Notes under the pieces: model-generated | What the model was told of the DNA's origin: nothing | Database searches by the model: none | The model's input: the letters and a program-made list of their open reading frames with translations, nothing else | From: VRUE01 sp963844395 | GTDB taxonomy: Bacteria > Actinomycetota > Thermoleophilia > Solirubrobacterales > 70-9 | Direction of reading: 5' to 3' | DNA length: 64,000 nt | Assembly (NCBI GenBank): GCA_963844395.1 | Contig: CAWJNX010000002.1 | Span: forward strand, 186,001-250,000 | Part shown: positions 1 through 8,700 of the stretch, piece by piece | Layout of the letters: every line of letters starts with the position of its first letter | Numbering within the stretch: the stretch's first letter is position 1 | Program-made: the position numbers and the translations under genes

Positions 1-132
1 GGCACCACCGCCACCTTCTCCACGCCCGGCCCCCACGCCGCGGTCGTCCAGCTCAACGAAGAGGAGCTCGGCCGCGCCCGCTTCTACCTGATGGAGGGTC
101 CGGTCCAGACCCCCGAGATGGGCATCGGCTAG
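1..132 (+). CDS. C-terminal fragment of an unidentified protein
   Basis: An open frame enters from the left edge and ends at TAG 130-132, giving the last 43 residues of a protein. The tail (ending EMGIG) has no motif I recognise. Its stop overlaps the stop of the convergent prenyltransferase gene through a shared CTAG, which supports it as a real gene end and makes it a direct neighbour of a cell-wall arabinan precursor gene. Function is not assigned. Confidence 0.55.
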   Translation, partial: GTTATFSTPGPHAAVVQLNEEELGRARFYLMEGPVQTPEMGIG

Positions 133-1079
133 AAGACGTAGAGGAGCAGGAAGGCGACCGCGGCGAAGGAGACGACGCCAGCGATCAGGCCCTTGTCCTC
201 GGCGACGATCGCGGCGGTGGAACGGTCGTCGGCGCGATCGTAGATCAGGTAGAGGTAACGGAAGATGCAGTAGAGGGCCGGGGGGATCGTCCACATCATC
301 TGGTTGCCGACGATCGGCGAGTCGACGGCGTAGATCGAGTAGCTGATCACCGTACCGGTGGTGACCAAGGCGACCATCTGGTCGAGGAAGGGGAGCGAGT
401 AGTGCTCGAGCACAGGCCGGCTGCTGGTCCCTTCGTGCAGCTCCGAGACGGCCTCCTGGCGGCGCTTGGTGACGCCGAGGAAGAGGGCGAGCATGCCGGT
501 GCAGAGGATCAGCCATTCCGAGGCATGCGCGTCGACGGCGCTGGCGCCGGCCGCGACCCGCAAGATGAAGAGGCCGGCGAGAACCATCACGTCGACGATC
601 ACGATCTGCTTGAGGCCGAGGCTGTAGGCCACCTGGGCGATCCCGTAGCCGACCACCATCAGGCCGACCTCCCAGTTGACCGTGGCGAAGGCAAGGGCTA
701 TTGCGACGATGGCGAGGATCGGCGCAATCGTCATCGCGGCACCCTGCGACAGCTCCCGCGCGGCAAGCGGCCGGAAGCGCTTCTTCGGGTGCTTGCGGTC
801 CAGATCGACGTCGACCAGGTCGTTGACGTAGTAGCCGGCGCTGGAGATCAGGCAAAAGGCGATGAAGGCGAGCGTCGCCTCGAGGACCGCGCCCGCGTCG
901 TTGAACTGGCCCGAAAAGAGCAGGCCGGCGAACACGAAGACGTTCTTGATCCACTCCTGCGGCCGCCCGGTCTTGATCGCCGCCCGCAGTGGCGAGCGGC
1001 GCGGCACGACGGGCTCGTCGGCGGCAGCCTGCCCCGCGTCGGCTGGGACGGTCGGCTGTTCGGAGGTGATCGTTTCCAT
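129..1079 (-). CDS. Decaprenyl-phosphate phosphoribosyltransferase, UbiA family
   Basis: Membrane prenyltransferase of the UbiA superfamily, most like the enzyme that moves phosphoribose from PRPP to polyprenyl phosphate, the first step toward polyprenyl-phosphate arabinose in actinobacterial walls. The 316-residue protein carries the Asp-rich motif NDLVDVDLDRKHPKKRFRP near residues 86-104; the RKHPKKRFRP part is typical of the phosphoribosyl subgroup, unlike quinone prenyltransferases. Several hydrophobic helices follow. I use the ATG at 1079 because longer in-frame extensions overlap the upstream nucleotidyltransferase gene and have low-complexity sequence. It follows that gene by 31 bp on the same strand and may share its transcript. 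Substrate assignment is by family similarity. Confidence 0.85.
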   Translation of the reverse strand: METITSEQPTVPADAGQAAADEPVVPRRSPLRAAIKTGRPQEWIKNVFVFAGLLFSGQFNDAGAVLEATLAFIAFCLISSAGYYVNDLVDVDLDRKHPKKRFRPLAARELSQGAAMTIAPILAIVAIALAFATVNWEVGLMVVGYGIAQVAYSLGLKQIVIVDVMVLAGLFILRVAAGASAVDAHASEWLILCTGMLALFLGVTKRRQEAVSELHEGTSSRPVLEHYSLPFLDQMVALVTTGTVISYSIYAVDSPIVGNQMMWTIPPALYCIFRYLYLIYDRADDRSTAAIVAEDKGLIAGVVSFAAVAFLLLYVF

Positions 1080-1110
1080 GGGTGTTGCGGCAGCGTAGCG
1101 TTGGGGGGCG

Positions 1111-1608
1111 TCAGTCCCTCGGGTTCTCTCGCCCTCGAGCGGCTTCCAGCCCTTCGAGATCATCGCGGTCCCGTGGGCGCTCACTCGCTCGCTTCATCGC
1201 GAGCAGATGCTCGAGGGAGCAAATCCGAACCGAGAGGCCTTCGATCTCCACATCCGTGGCCGCCGCGTCCAACGTCGCGAAAGCCGGAATTTGTGGATGT
1301 CCTTGGATCACGTCAACTCGACCCAAACTGGTGACCACCAGCGTCCGGTCACCTGTTTTGAGAAAAGTCCAGATCGCATCGGCGGTCAGGAGCCCGTCGG
1401 CAACCTCGACCCTCCCATCGAGATTGCGGAGCAAGGTCGCGAGCCGTTCCAGGTTTTCAGGTGCGGGATCCGGCACGAGGTCGAGGTCCTTGGTCGCTCG
1501 CACGTAACCCCAAGCCCCGACGGCCAAGCCACCTACGGCGACAAAGCGGACCTCCGCCGAGATCAGCCGCTCCAGCAGATCGCGCAACTGGAAGGAGTTG
1601 ACGCTCAA
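1111..1608 (-). CDS. Nucleotidyltransferase-fold protein (MNT/AbiEii-like)
   Basis: 165-residue protein with a minimal nucleotidyltransferase signature: GGLAVGAWGYVRATKDLDL near residues 26-44 (GG, then D-x-D). Such proteins are often toxin-antitoxin parts that transfer nucleotides to tRNA or to a partner protein. Here it is translationally coupled to a 62-residue upstream protein: its TTG start (1606-1608) overlaps the upstream TGA. The tail is basic and charged. The coupling suggests a two-protein module, but no partner family is recognised, so a toxin role is inference. Confidence 0.7.
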   Translation of the reverse strand: MSVNSFQLRDLLERLISAEVRFVAVGGLAVGAWGYVRATKDLDLVPDPAPENLERLATLLRNLDGRVEVADGLLTADAIWTFLKTGDRTLVVTSLGRVDVIQGHPQIPAFATLDAAATDVEIEGLSVRICSLEHLLAMKRASERPRDRDDLEGLEAARGRENPRD

Positions 1609-1793
1609 CTCTCGCTGGCTCTCCGAGCGTTCCAGGCGCTTCCCGCGAAGCTGGAGAAGAATTCGCTCAGGGCGATGGTCTCGGCGAGATTGATCGCAAG
1701 CGGGCGCTTCCCGTCTTCTCGCAGGCGCCTGCGCCTGACTTCCTCGTCGAGGCGCCAGGAGTCTTTCTGCTCGTTGTCTCGATCTGCCTTCAT
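1605..1793 (-). CDS. Small hypothetical protein coupled to the nucleotidyltransferase
   Basis: 62 residues, charged N-terminal half (many Arg, Asp, Glu) followed by a hydrophobic segment around residues 32-52 (INLAETIALSEFF). Its ATG overlaps the TGA of the flavoprotein gene upstream (ATGA, 1790-1793), and its own TGA overlaps the TTG start of the nucleotidyltransferase. Both 4-bp overlaps argue that it is translated. It could be the antitoxin or specificity partner of the nucleotidyltransferase. No homologous family is recognised. Confidence 0.6.
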   Translation of the reverse strand: MKADRDNEQKDSWRLDEEVRRRRLREDGKRPLAINLAETIALSEFFSSFAGSAWNARRASES

Positions 1794-3445
1794 GGGTCGA
1801 TCAAAACGCCGGGGTTGAGGATGCCAGATGGATCGAGCTCCTCCTTGGCGGCGCGCAGGGCGGCGGCGAAGGGGGCGGGGCGTTGCCGGTCGTACCAGGG
1901 GCGGTGATCGCGGCCGACAGCGTGGTGATGGGTGATCGTGCCGCCGGCTTCGATCACGGCCTCTGAGGCGGCCGCCTTGATCTCGTCCCACTGCTCGACC
2001 TCGCCGCCGCGCACAGCCGGTGCCATCACGGTGAAATAGGGGGCGGGACCGTCGGGGTAGACGTGGGTGAAGCGGCAGCTGACGCGAGGTGCCCCCGGCC
2101 CCTCGGCGGGCGCGTCGCAGATCTCGGCGACCTTGGCCCGGGCGGCCTGCATCGCCGTCGTGTGGAACTCCTCGAAGCGGTCCCAGGTGACCGCCGTCTC
2201 AAAGGTGTCGGACAGGACGCCGCATGCGACGAACGTGTCGCGCAGGTATGGAGCGAAAAGGAAAGCCTGGCGCCAGGTCTCGACCGCACCCCCGCCCTCC
2301 CCGCCGACGGGACGATTTCGCCAGTCCGACTGGCGTTTTCGGCCCGTCGGCGGGGAAGCGGCGCGGATCTGGCCCGGCTCGCCGCCGTGCTCGCGGGCGA
2401 TGCCGAGCGCCAGCTCCATCGGCGCCTCGACCGGATGATGTGCCGACTCGAAGCCGAGCACCAGCAGGCTCTTCTCGCCACTCCCGGCGCCCGTCGTACC
2501 GGCCTCCATCGCATCGAGAAGGCGGCAATTCGCCGGGTACAGGCCCGACTGCGAGATCTCGCGCACGGCGGCCGCGGCGGCGAGGAAGTCGTCGAACTCG
2601 ACCCCGCAGGAGGTCTTGAACTGCGGTCGCGGGCGGATCCGCACCCAGGCCTCGGCGATCGTGCCGAGGATGCCCTCCGAGCCGATCAGGGCGCGATCGG
2701 GCGAGGGCCCGGCGCCAGAGCCCGGCAACCGCCGGCTCTCCCAGACGCCGCGCGGCGTGATCGCCCGCACAGACTCGACCAGGTCGTCGATGTGGGTGTA
2801 GAGGGTCGCGAAGTGACCCCCCGCCCGGGTGGCAACCCAGCCACCCAGGGTCGAGTACTCGAACGACTGCGGGAAGTGCCGCAGCGTGAGGCCATGCTCG
2901 CGCAGCTGCGACTCCAGTCCCGGCCCGGTTGCTCCGGCCTGGATCCGTGCCGCCATCGAGGTCGGATCCACCTCCAGCACCCGGTCCAGCCGCCGCACGT
3001 CCATCGAGACGAATGGCCGCCCCCCCAGCCGGCCCTCGACCCCACCGACCACACTGGTCCCACCGCCGAACGGGATCACGGCGGCATCCTCCGCCTCGCA
3101 CCAGCTAAGCACCGCCTCGATCTCCGACTCGTCCCGCGGAAGCGCCACCAGGTCCGGCGGGTTCTCGAACTCGCCGCGGAACCCGCGCACCACGTCGCGA
3201 TAGGCCTTCCCAAGCGCCCGACTCACCCGCTCGTACTTGTCGTCAGTGAAGAGCGCGCCGAGATTGGCGGGTGCCTTCAGCCTGGGCGCCCGAATCTCAA
3301 CCCGATCCAGCGGAACCGGCTCCTCCAGCTCACCCCCGAACCCAAGCCGCTCCCGAATCCCGGCCGCCGCCTGTCTCAGCTCCTCCTTCGAAGGCGCCTG
3401 ATCCTCATACCCCCACCCCCAGTGCTTCAGCCTGCGCTCGCTCAT
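1790..3445 (-). CDS. FAD-binding oxidase, alkyldihydroxyacetonephosphate-synthase-like
   Basis: 551-residue flavoprotein of the VAO/FAD-linked oxidase family. The PP-loop PFGGGTSVVGG lies near residues 125-135, and the C-terminal HHHAVGRDHRPWY matches the His-rich active-site stretch of alkyl-DHAP synthase, which replaces the acyl group of acyl-DHAP with a fatty alcohol to form an ether bond. Start taken at the ATG at 3443-3445. A 57-bp palindrome at 2298-2358 is read through in frame and adds about 20 residues (PPTGRKRQSDWRNRPVG) just before the conserved APYLRD region, where family members are shorter. Downstream it overlaps a small gene by ATGA. Upstream on the same strand, after 243 bp, lies a fatty acyl-CoA reductase, which would supply the fatty alcohol. 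A glycolate or lactate oxidase role is less likely given the His motif. Confidence 0.75.
   Translation of the reverse strand: MSERRLKHWGWGYEDQAPSKEELRQAAAGIRERLGFGGELEEPVPLDRVEIRAPRLKAPANLGALFTDDKYERVSRALGKAYRDVVRGFRGEFENPPDLVALPRDESEIEAVLSWCEAEDAAVIPFGGGTSVVGGVEGRLGGRPFVSMDVRRLDRVLEVDPTSMAARIQAGATGPGLESQLREHGLTLRHFPQSFEYSTLGGWVATRAGGHFATLYTHIDDLVESVRAITPRGVWESRRLPGSGAGPSPDRALIGSEGILGTIAEAWVRIRPRPQFKTSCGVEFDDFLAAAAAVREISQSGLYPANCRLLDAMEAGTTGAGSGEKSLLVLGFESAHHPVEAPMELALGIAREHGGEPGQIRAASPPTGRKRQSDWRNRPVGGEGGGAVETWRQAFLFAPYLRDTFVACGVLSDTFETAVTWDRFEEFHTTAMQAARAKVAEICDAPAEGPGAPRVSCRFTHVYPDGPAPYFTVMAPAVRGGEVEQWDEIKAAASEAVIEAGGTITHHHAVGRDHRPWYDRQRPAPFAAALRAAKEELDPSGILNPGVLIDP
2298..2358. repeat. Palindromic repeat family 1, copy A (inside a coding gene)
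   Basis: Inverted repeat: 13-bp outer arms CCCCGCCGACGGG / CCCGTCGGCGGGG, then inner arms CGCCAGT / ACTGGCG around a 3-base loop. It shares its core with copies at 14812-14862 and 52545-52607. It is wholly inside the alkyl-DHAP-synthase-like gene and keeps its frame open. Confidence 0.85.
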
Positions 3446-3561
3446 GGCCGCGAACAATCGCAGGCAACGCAATTCGAAGCTTTTGCCCGCCTATAGCGAG
3501 TAAAAGGCTTCGGATTCGGAGCGCTGGTGGTCGGGGTCGGAAGCTTCACTGGCGCCCGTCA

Positions 3562-3678
3562 GGAGCGCAGGGGGTGTCCGCTCGGGCGCGGCGTCCTGAT
3601 TTTCGCCCGACAACTCAGCGAGAGATGGCCACGCCGGGGCGAAAATCCCAGCGCCCGAGCGGACACCCCCTGCGCTCC
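3562..3678. repeat. Long nested palindrome between two lipid genes
   Basis: Perfect 28-bp inverted arms at 3562-3589 and 3651-3678, with a second perfect 11-bp pair inside (GATTTTCGCCC at 3598-3608, GGGCGAAAATC at 3637-3647 or so). It fills most of the 243 bp between the acyl-CoA reductase stop (3689) and the flavoprotein start (3445). It is much longer than a usual intrinsic terminator and lacks a clear T-tract. It could act as a terminator for the reductase transcript or be a mobile palindromic element. Confidence 0.85.
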
Positions 3679-3688
3679 CACCGCGTGC

Positions 3689-5680
3689 CTACCAGTGCAC
3701 GCCTTTCATCAGGTGCGCAAAGGCGACCGCCTCGGTGGTCGGCGGTTTGTCCGGCGCCTCCTCGCCCTTCCCCTTCGCCGCCTGCGACTCGGGGAACAGT
3801 TTGTAAGCGGTATTGAGGATCCTGTCGCTGACGCCCGGCGCGACCGCGTAGAGCAGCTCGCCGAAGGTGCCGAGCCGGGTCGCCACCTTCTTCGGCCGGC
3901 CGACCATCGCGCCGGCGATCATCTCCGCCGCCTCCTCGGGGGTGATCGCCGGGAACATGTCGTACATCCGGGTCGGCGCGATCATCGGCGTCCGCACCAG
4001 CGGCATGTGGATCGTCGTGATGTGGACGCCGTCGTCGAAGACCTCGGAGGCGATCACCCGGCCGAAAGCGTCGAGCGCCGCCTTCGAGGCGACGTAGGCC
4101 GAGAAGCGGGGCGGGTTGGTCTGCGTCCCGATCGAGCTGATGTTGATGATGTGGCCCGACTTGCGCGCCCGCATCGAAGGCAGCAGCGCCAGGATCAGCC
4201 GCACCGCGCCCAGGTAGTTGAGCTGGATCGTCCGCTCGTAGTCGTGGAAGCGGTCGTAGGAGAGGCCGACCGAGCGCCGGATCGAGCGGCCCGCGTTGTT
4301 GACCAGGATGTCGACCTGGCCGTGGTAGGCCAGCACCTCCTCGGCCATCCGCTCGACGTCCTCGATGTCGGAGAGGTCGCAGCGGTGGATGTGGGCGACG
4401 CCCCCGGCCGCCTCTATCTCCTCTTTGGTCTCCTCGAGCTTCTCGACCGAGCGGGCGACCAGCAGTGCCGTCGCGCCTGCGTCGGCGACCTTGACCGCGG
4501 CTGCCTTGCCGATCCCGGAGGAGGCGCCGGTGATCAGCACGACCTTGCCACGTACCGCCGCCGACAGCGAGCGGTCCTTGAACAGGTCGGGATCGAGGTT
4601 GCGCTCCCAGTAGTCCCAGACCCGGGCCGCGTAGGTCTCCAGCGGCGGCACTTCGATTCCCGTGCCCGCGAGAACGGCCTGCGTCTCGGTCGAGTCGAAG
4701 CTGGTCGGGTAGTTGACGTAGGTGAGGACCGAGGGCGGGATGCCGAGCTGGTCGAGGGCGATCTTCGCCGCCCGCTTGGCCGGTGGGAAGAACCTCATTC
4801 CGGTGCGGACGAGCGTCGTCGCCGGGTCGGTGATCTCGGGCTCGAGCCGCAGGGCCGCCTGCGGCGCGTCGGCCGCCCGGGCGAACAGGTTGATCGCCTC
4901 GCCGGCCGACTTCGGACGCGGATCGGTGAGGTGGAAGGCGCGGCCGTCGAGGCCCGGCTGGTGGGCGATGTGGTCGATCGCGGCGGCGACGAAATCGACC
5001 GGCACGATGTTGATCTCGCCGCCCTCGACTCCGACCGCCGGCAGCCATGACGGCAGGACCCGGCGCATCCGCTGCAGCAGCTTGAAGAAGTAATAGGGGC
5101 CGTCGATCTTGTCGATCTCGCCCGTGCGCGAGTCGCCGACGACGATTCCCGGCCGGTAGACGCGCCAGGGCCGCGCGCACTCGTCGCGCACAACCCGCTC
5201 GGACTCGTGCTTGGTGCGGAAGTACGGGTGGGTGTCGAGGTCTTCTGCCTCATCGAACATGTCCTCGCGCCAGACGCCCTTGTAGAGGCCGGCGGCGGCG
5301 ATCGAGCTGACCTGGTGGAAGCAGCCGGCCTCGATCGTCCCGGCCAGTTCGATCGCGTGCCGCGTGCCCTCGACGTTGGCGACCTCCTGGGCCTCGGCTC
5401 CAGCCGTCATGTCGTAGACCGCGGCGAGGTGGAAGAAATGATTAACAACTCCTCGCAGCGTGAGGAGGTCCTCCTCGGAGACCCCCAGGCCGGGCTGGGA
5501 GAGGTCGCCGGCGATCGGCACCACCCGCGCCCCGTCGGCTCCCCAAGCCGTCCGCAGCTCCTCCAGCCGCCCCCGAGAGCCGGCCCGCACGAGGGCGTAG
5601 ATCGTCCCCTCGCGCTGCAAGAGCCGCTCGACGAGGTTGCGACCGATGAACCCGGTAGCCCCGGTGACGAAGTAGTTCAC
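3689..5680 (-). CDS. Bifunctional fatty acyl-CoA reductase (two fused SDR domains)
   Basis: 663-residue fusion of two Rossmann reductase domains. The N-terminal extended SDR begins VNYFVTGATGFIG with YFRTKHESE as the Tyr-x3-Lys site; the C-terminal classical SDR starts about residue 380 with GASSGIG and later YVASK. This architecture matches bacterial fatty acyl-CoA reductases that reduce acyl-CoA through the aldehyde to a fatty alcohol with NADPH. I choose the GTG at 5678-5680 because the frame then begins directly with the Rossmann strand; an earlier GTG at 5693-5695 leaves only 11 bp to the divergent kgd gene. Downstream lies an alkyl-DHAP-synthase-like gene that could use the alcohol. Confidence 0.85.
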   Translation of the reverse strand: MNYFVTGATGFIGRNLVERLLQREGTIYALVRAGSRGRLEELRTAWGADGARVVPIAGDLSQPGLGVSEEDLLTLRGVVNHFFHLAAVYDMTAGAEAQEVANVEGTRHAIELAGTIEAGCFHQVSSIAAAGLYKGVWREDMFDEAEDLDTHPYFRTKHESERVVRDECARPWRVYRPGIVVGDSRTGEIDKIDGPYYFFKLLQRMRRVLPSWLPAVGVEGGEINIVPVDFVAAAIDHIAHQPGLDGRAFHLTDPRPKSAGEAINLFARAADAPQAALRLEPEITDPATTLVRTGMRFFPPAKRAAKIALDQLGIPPSVLTYVNYPTSFDSTETQAVLAGTGIEVPPLETYAARVWDYWERNLDPDLFKDRSLSAAVRGKVVLITGASSGIGKAAAVKVADAGATALLVARSVEKLEETKEEIEAAGGVAHIHRCDLSDIEDVERMAEEVLAYHGQVDILVNNAGRSIRRSVGLSYDRFHDYERTIQLNYLGAVRLILALLPSMRARKSGHIINISSIGTQTNPPRFSAYVASKAALDAFGRVIASEVFDDGVHITTIHMPLVRTPMIAPTRMYDMFPAITPEEAAEMIAGAMVGRPKKVATRLGTFGELLYAVAPGVSDRILNTAYKLFPESQAAKGKGEEAPDKPPTTEAVAFAHLMKGVHW

Positions 5681-5706
5681 CGCTCTTTCATACACTCAAT
5701 CCAAGG

Positions 5707-8700
5707 ATGGCGCAAACGGCGACCGTGCAGATTCAGATGCCCGAGATGGGCGAGTCGGTCACCGAGGGCATCGTGCTTGAGTGGCACGTGGCCGAGGGTG
5801 ATTTCGTCAGCGAGGGCGACACGGTGGTCGAGGTCTCCACCGACAAGGTGGACGCCGAGGTGCCGGCGCCGGCGGATGGCACCATTACGAAGTTGCTCGC
5901 GGCGGTGGACGACGAGGTTCCTGTTGGGGCTCCGCTGGCTGAGATGGAGCCTGGGACGAACGGGGCATCCGCCGAGGGTTCCGCCGAGGGACAGAGCGCT
6001 CCGCCCGCGGGTCCTGTCGCGGGGCAGGGCTCCTCGTCCTCGCAAGCTGCGGGCGAGGAACCCAGCCCCGCGCCACCCACGGGAAGAGCGGTTGAGAAGC
6101 AGGGCGGGACCAACGGGGGCGACGGAGTACGAGCCACGCCAGTCGCGCGACGCGTAGCTAGAGAGAATGGCGTCGACCTTGGCTCGGTTAGCGGCTCGGG
6201 CCCGGGGGCCAAGGTGACCAAAGAGGACGTGCTTGCTGCTGCCAACGGCGGCAATGGAGCTACGGCGCCTCCCGCTGCTCCGGCTGCCGGAGAGGCGAAA
6301 GCTTTGCGGGGCCCTGCCGCGATGTTGGCTCAGGCTATGGGGGAGAGCCGGGCGGTTCCTACTGCTACTTCGTTTCGGACGATTGCTGTTGACACGCTCG
6401 ATGCGAAGCGGCGGGCGCTGAATGGGGCGTTGCGAGAGCGGGGGCTGAAGGTCTCGTTCACTCACTTGATCGCTTGGGCGATCGTGCAGGCCGCCAAGGA
6501 GTGGCCGGTTATGACCAGGGTCTTCGAGGAGCGGGACGGCAAGCCGTTTGCGATCGAGGGGGGGCCGGTCAACCTCGGCATCGCCGTTGATGTCGAGCGC
6601 AAGGACGGCTCGCGCAGCCTGATGGTGCCGGCGATCAAGGGGGCTGAGGGGCTCGACTTCGCCGCCTTCCACTCCCACTACGAGGACCTGATCACCAAGA
6701 CGCGCGAGAACCGGCTCAGCGCCGACGACTTCCAAGGGACCAACATCTCGCTGACTAACCCCGGCGGGATCGGCACCCTCGCCTCGGTGCCGCGGCTGAT
6801 GAGCGGCCAGAGCGCGATCATTGCCGCCGGAGCGATCGCCTACCCGCCCGAGTGGGCCCATGCGGGAGAGGACCGGCTGCGCCGGCTCGGCGTCTCGAAA
6901 ACGATGACGCTCACCTCGACCTACGACCACCGGGTCATCCAGGGGGCGGAGTCGGGCGCCTTCCTGCGCCGGGTCGAAGAGCTGCTCGAGGGCGAGGACG
7001 GCTTTTACCAGTCCGCCGCGGACGACCTCGGCATCGACCCGACGCCGCTCGCCGCCGCCCACCCCGCCTCCGCCTCGGCGCCGCCACTCGGTGCGCCCCC
7101 GCCGCCCGCCTCTCCCACCCAGCCCGACGAGGAGCTGCTGCAGGCGGTCCAGGCCGCCACCTCGCTGCTCAAGGGTTACCGCACCCACGGCCACCTCGCC
7201 GCCCGGCTCGATCCCCTCGGCCGCGAGCCGAAGGGCGACCCGGCGATCCAGCCCGAGAACCTCGGCCTGACCCCGGAGCTGATGGCCCGGATCCCCGCCT
7301 CGATCCTGCGCATCGGCGTCCCCGGCGAGACCCTGCTCGAGGTGCTGCCGCGGATGCGCGAGGCCTACTGCGGCACGATCGCCTACCAGTTCGAGCACCT
7401 CTCCTCCCACCAGCAGCGCACCTGGCTGCGCGAGATGGTCGAGACCGGTGCCCACCGCCAGCCGCTCACCGAGGACGAGAAGCGGCGCCTGTTGCAGCGG
7501 CTGATCGACGTCTTCGAGTTCGAGCGCTTTGTCGAGAAGGCCTATCTTGGCCAGAAGATCTTCACGATCGAGGGCCTCGACGCGATCGTCCCGATGCTCG
7601 ACGAGCTGGCGACCCTCGCCCACCGCTCCGGCGCCGAGGAGGTCGTCTTCGGGATGGCCCACCGCGGCCGCCTCAGCGTCCTCGCCCACAACCTGGGCCG
7701 CTCGGTCGAGTCGATCCTGGCCGAGTTCGAGGGCTCCAAGCAGATCGAGCAGGTGAAGGCGGTCGCCGCGATCCCGCACGGCGGCACCGGCGACGTCAAG
7801 TACCACTACGGCCACCAGGGGACCTACGAGAACAGCGACGGCGAGAAGATCGCCGTCCGCCTCTACCCCAACCCGAGCCACCTCGAGTTCGTCGACCCTG
7901 TGGTCGAGGGCGCAACCCGCTTCATCCAGTCCGACCTCGACGGCTCCAAGCTCGAGCACGACCCAAAGCGCGCCGTGCCCGTCCTCCTGCACGGCGACGC
8001 GGCCTTCCCCGGACAGGGCGTCGTCGCCGAGACGCTCAACCTGCAGTCGCTGCGCGGCTACACGACCGGCGGCACGATCCACGTCATCCAGAACAACCAG
8101 GTCGGCTTCACCACCGATCCGGAGGATGCCCGTTCCACCCCCTACGCCGCCGACATGGCGAAGGGATTCAACGTGCCGATCGTCCACGTCAACGCCGACG
8201 ACGTCGAGGCCTGCTCGGCGGCGATGCGGCTGGCGATGGCCTACCGCGAGCGCTGGTGCCGCGACATCGTCATCGACGTGATCGGCTACCGGCGCTACGG
8301 TCACAACGAGACCGACGAGCCCGCCTACACGCAGCCGGCAATGGCCACCAAGATCAAAGCCCACCCGCCGGTTTCCGAGATCTACGCCGAGAAGCTGAAG
8401 GCCGAGGGAGTGGTCAGCGACGAGGACATCGAGCGGGTCCGGAAAGAGCGCCACGACGAGATGGCGGCGGCGCTCAAGGACCTGCGCCACAAGATGGAGC
8501 TAGGCGAGTACGAAGACCCGACCGTGACCACCTCCACCACCGGCGAGCTGGATCGCACCGCGAGCCCGCCGGTAGAGACCGCCGTCCCCGCCGAGCAGCT
8601 GCGCGAGCTGAACGAGGCGCTGCTCGCCGTCCCCGACAGCTTCACCATCCACCGCAAGCTGCGCAAGCCGCTGGGCCGGCGCACGGAGGCGCTCGAGCAG

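Noticed and set aside
2063..5050. Long plus-strand open frames opposite the flavoprotein and acyl-CoA reductase
   Set aside because: No motif, Arg/Gly/Asp-biased composition, and they run against genes with clear families.
5677..8490. A 937-codon open frame on the strand opposite kgd
   Set aside because: Its sequence is low in complexity and mirrors the codon pattern of kgd, whose domains are all recognised. Long antisense frames are usual at this G+C.
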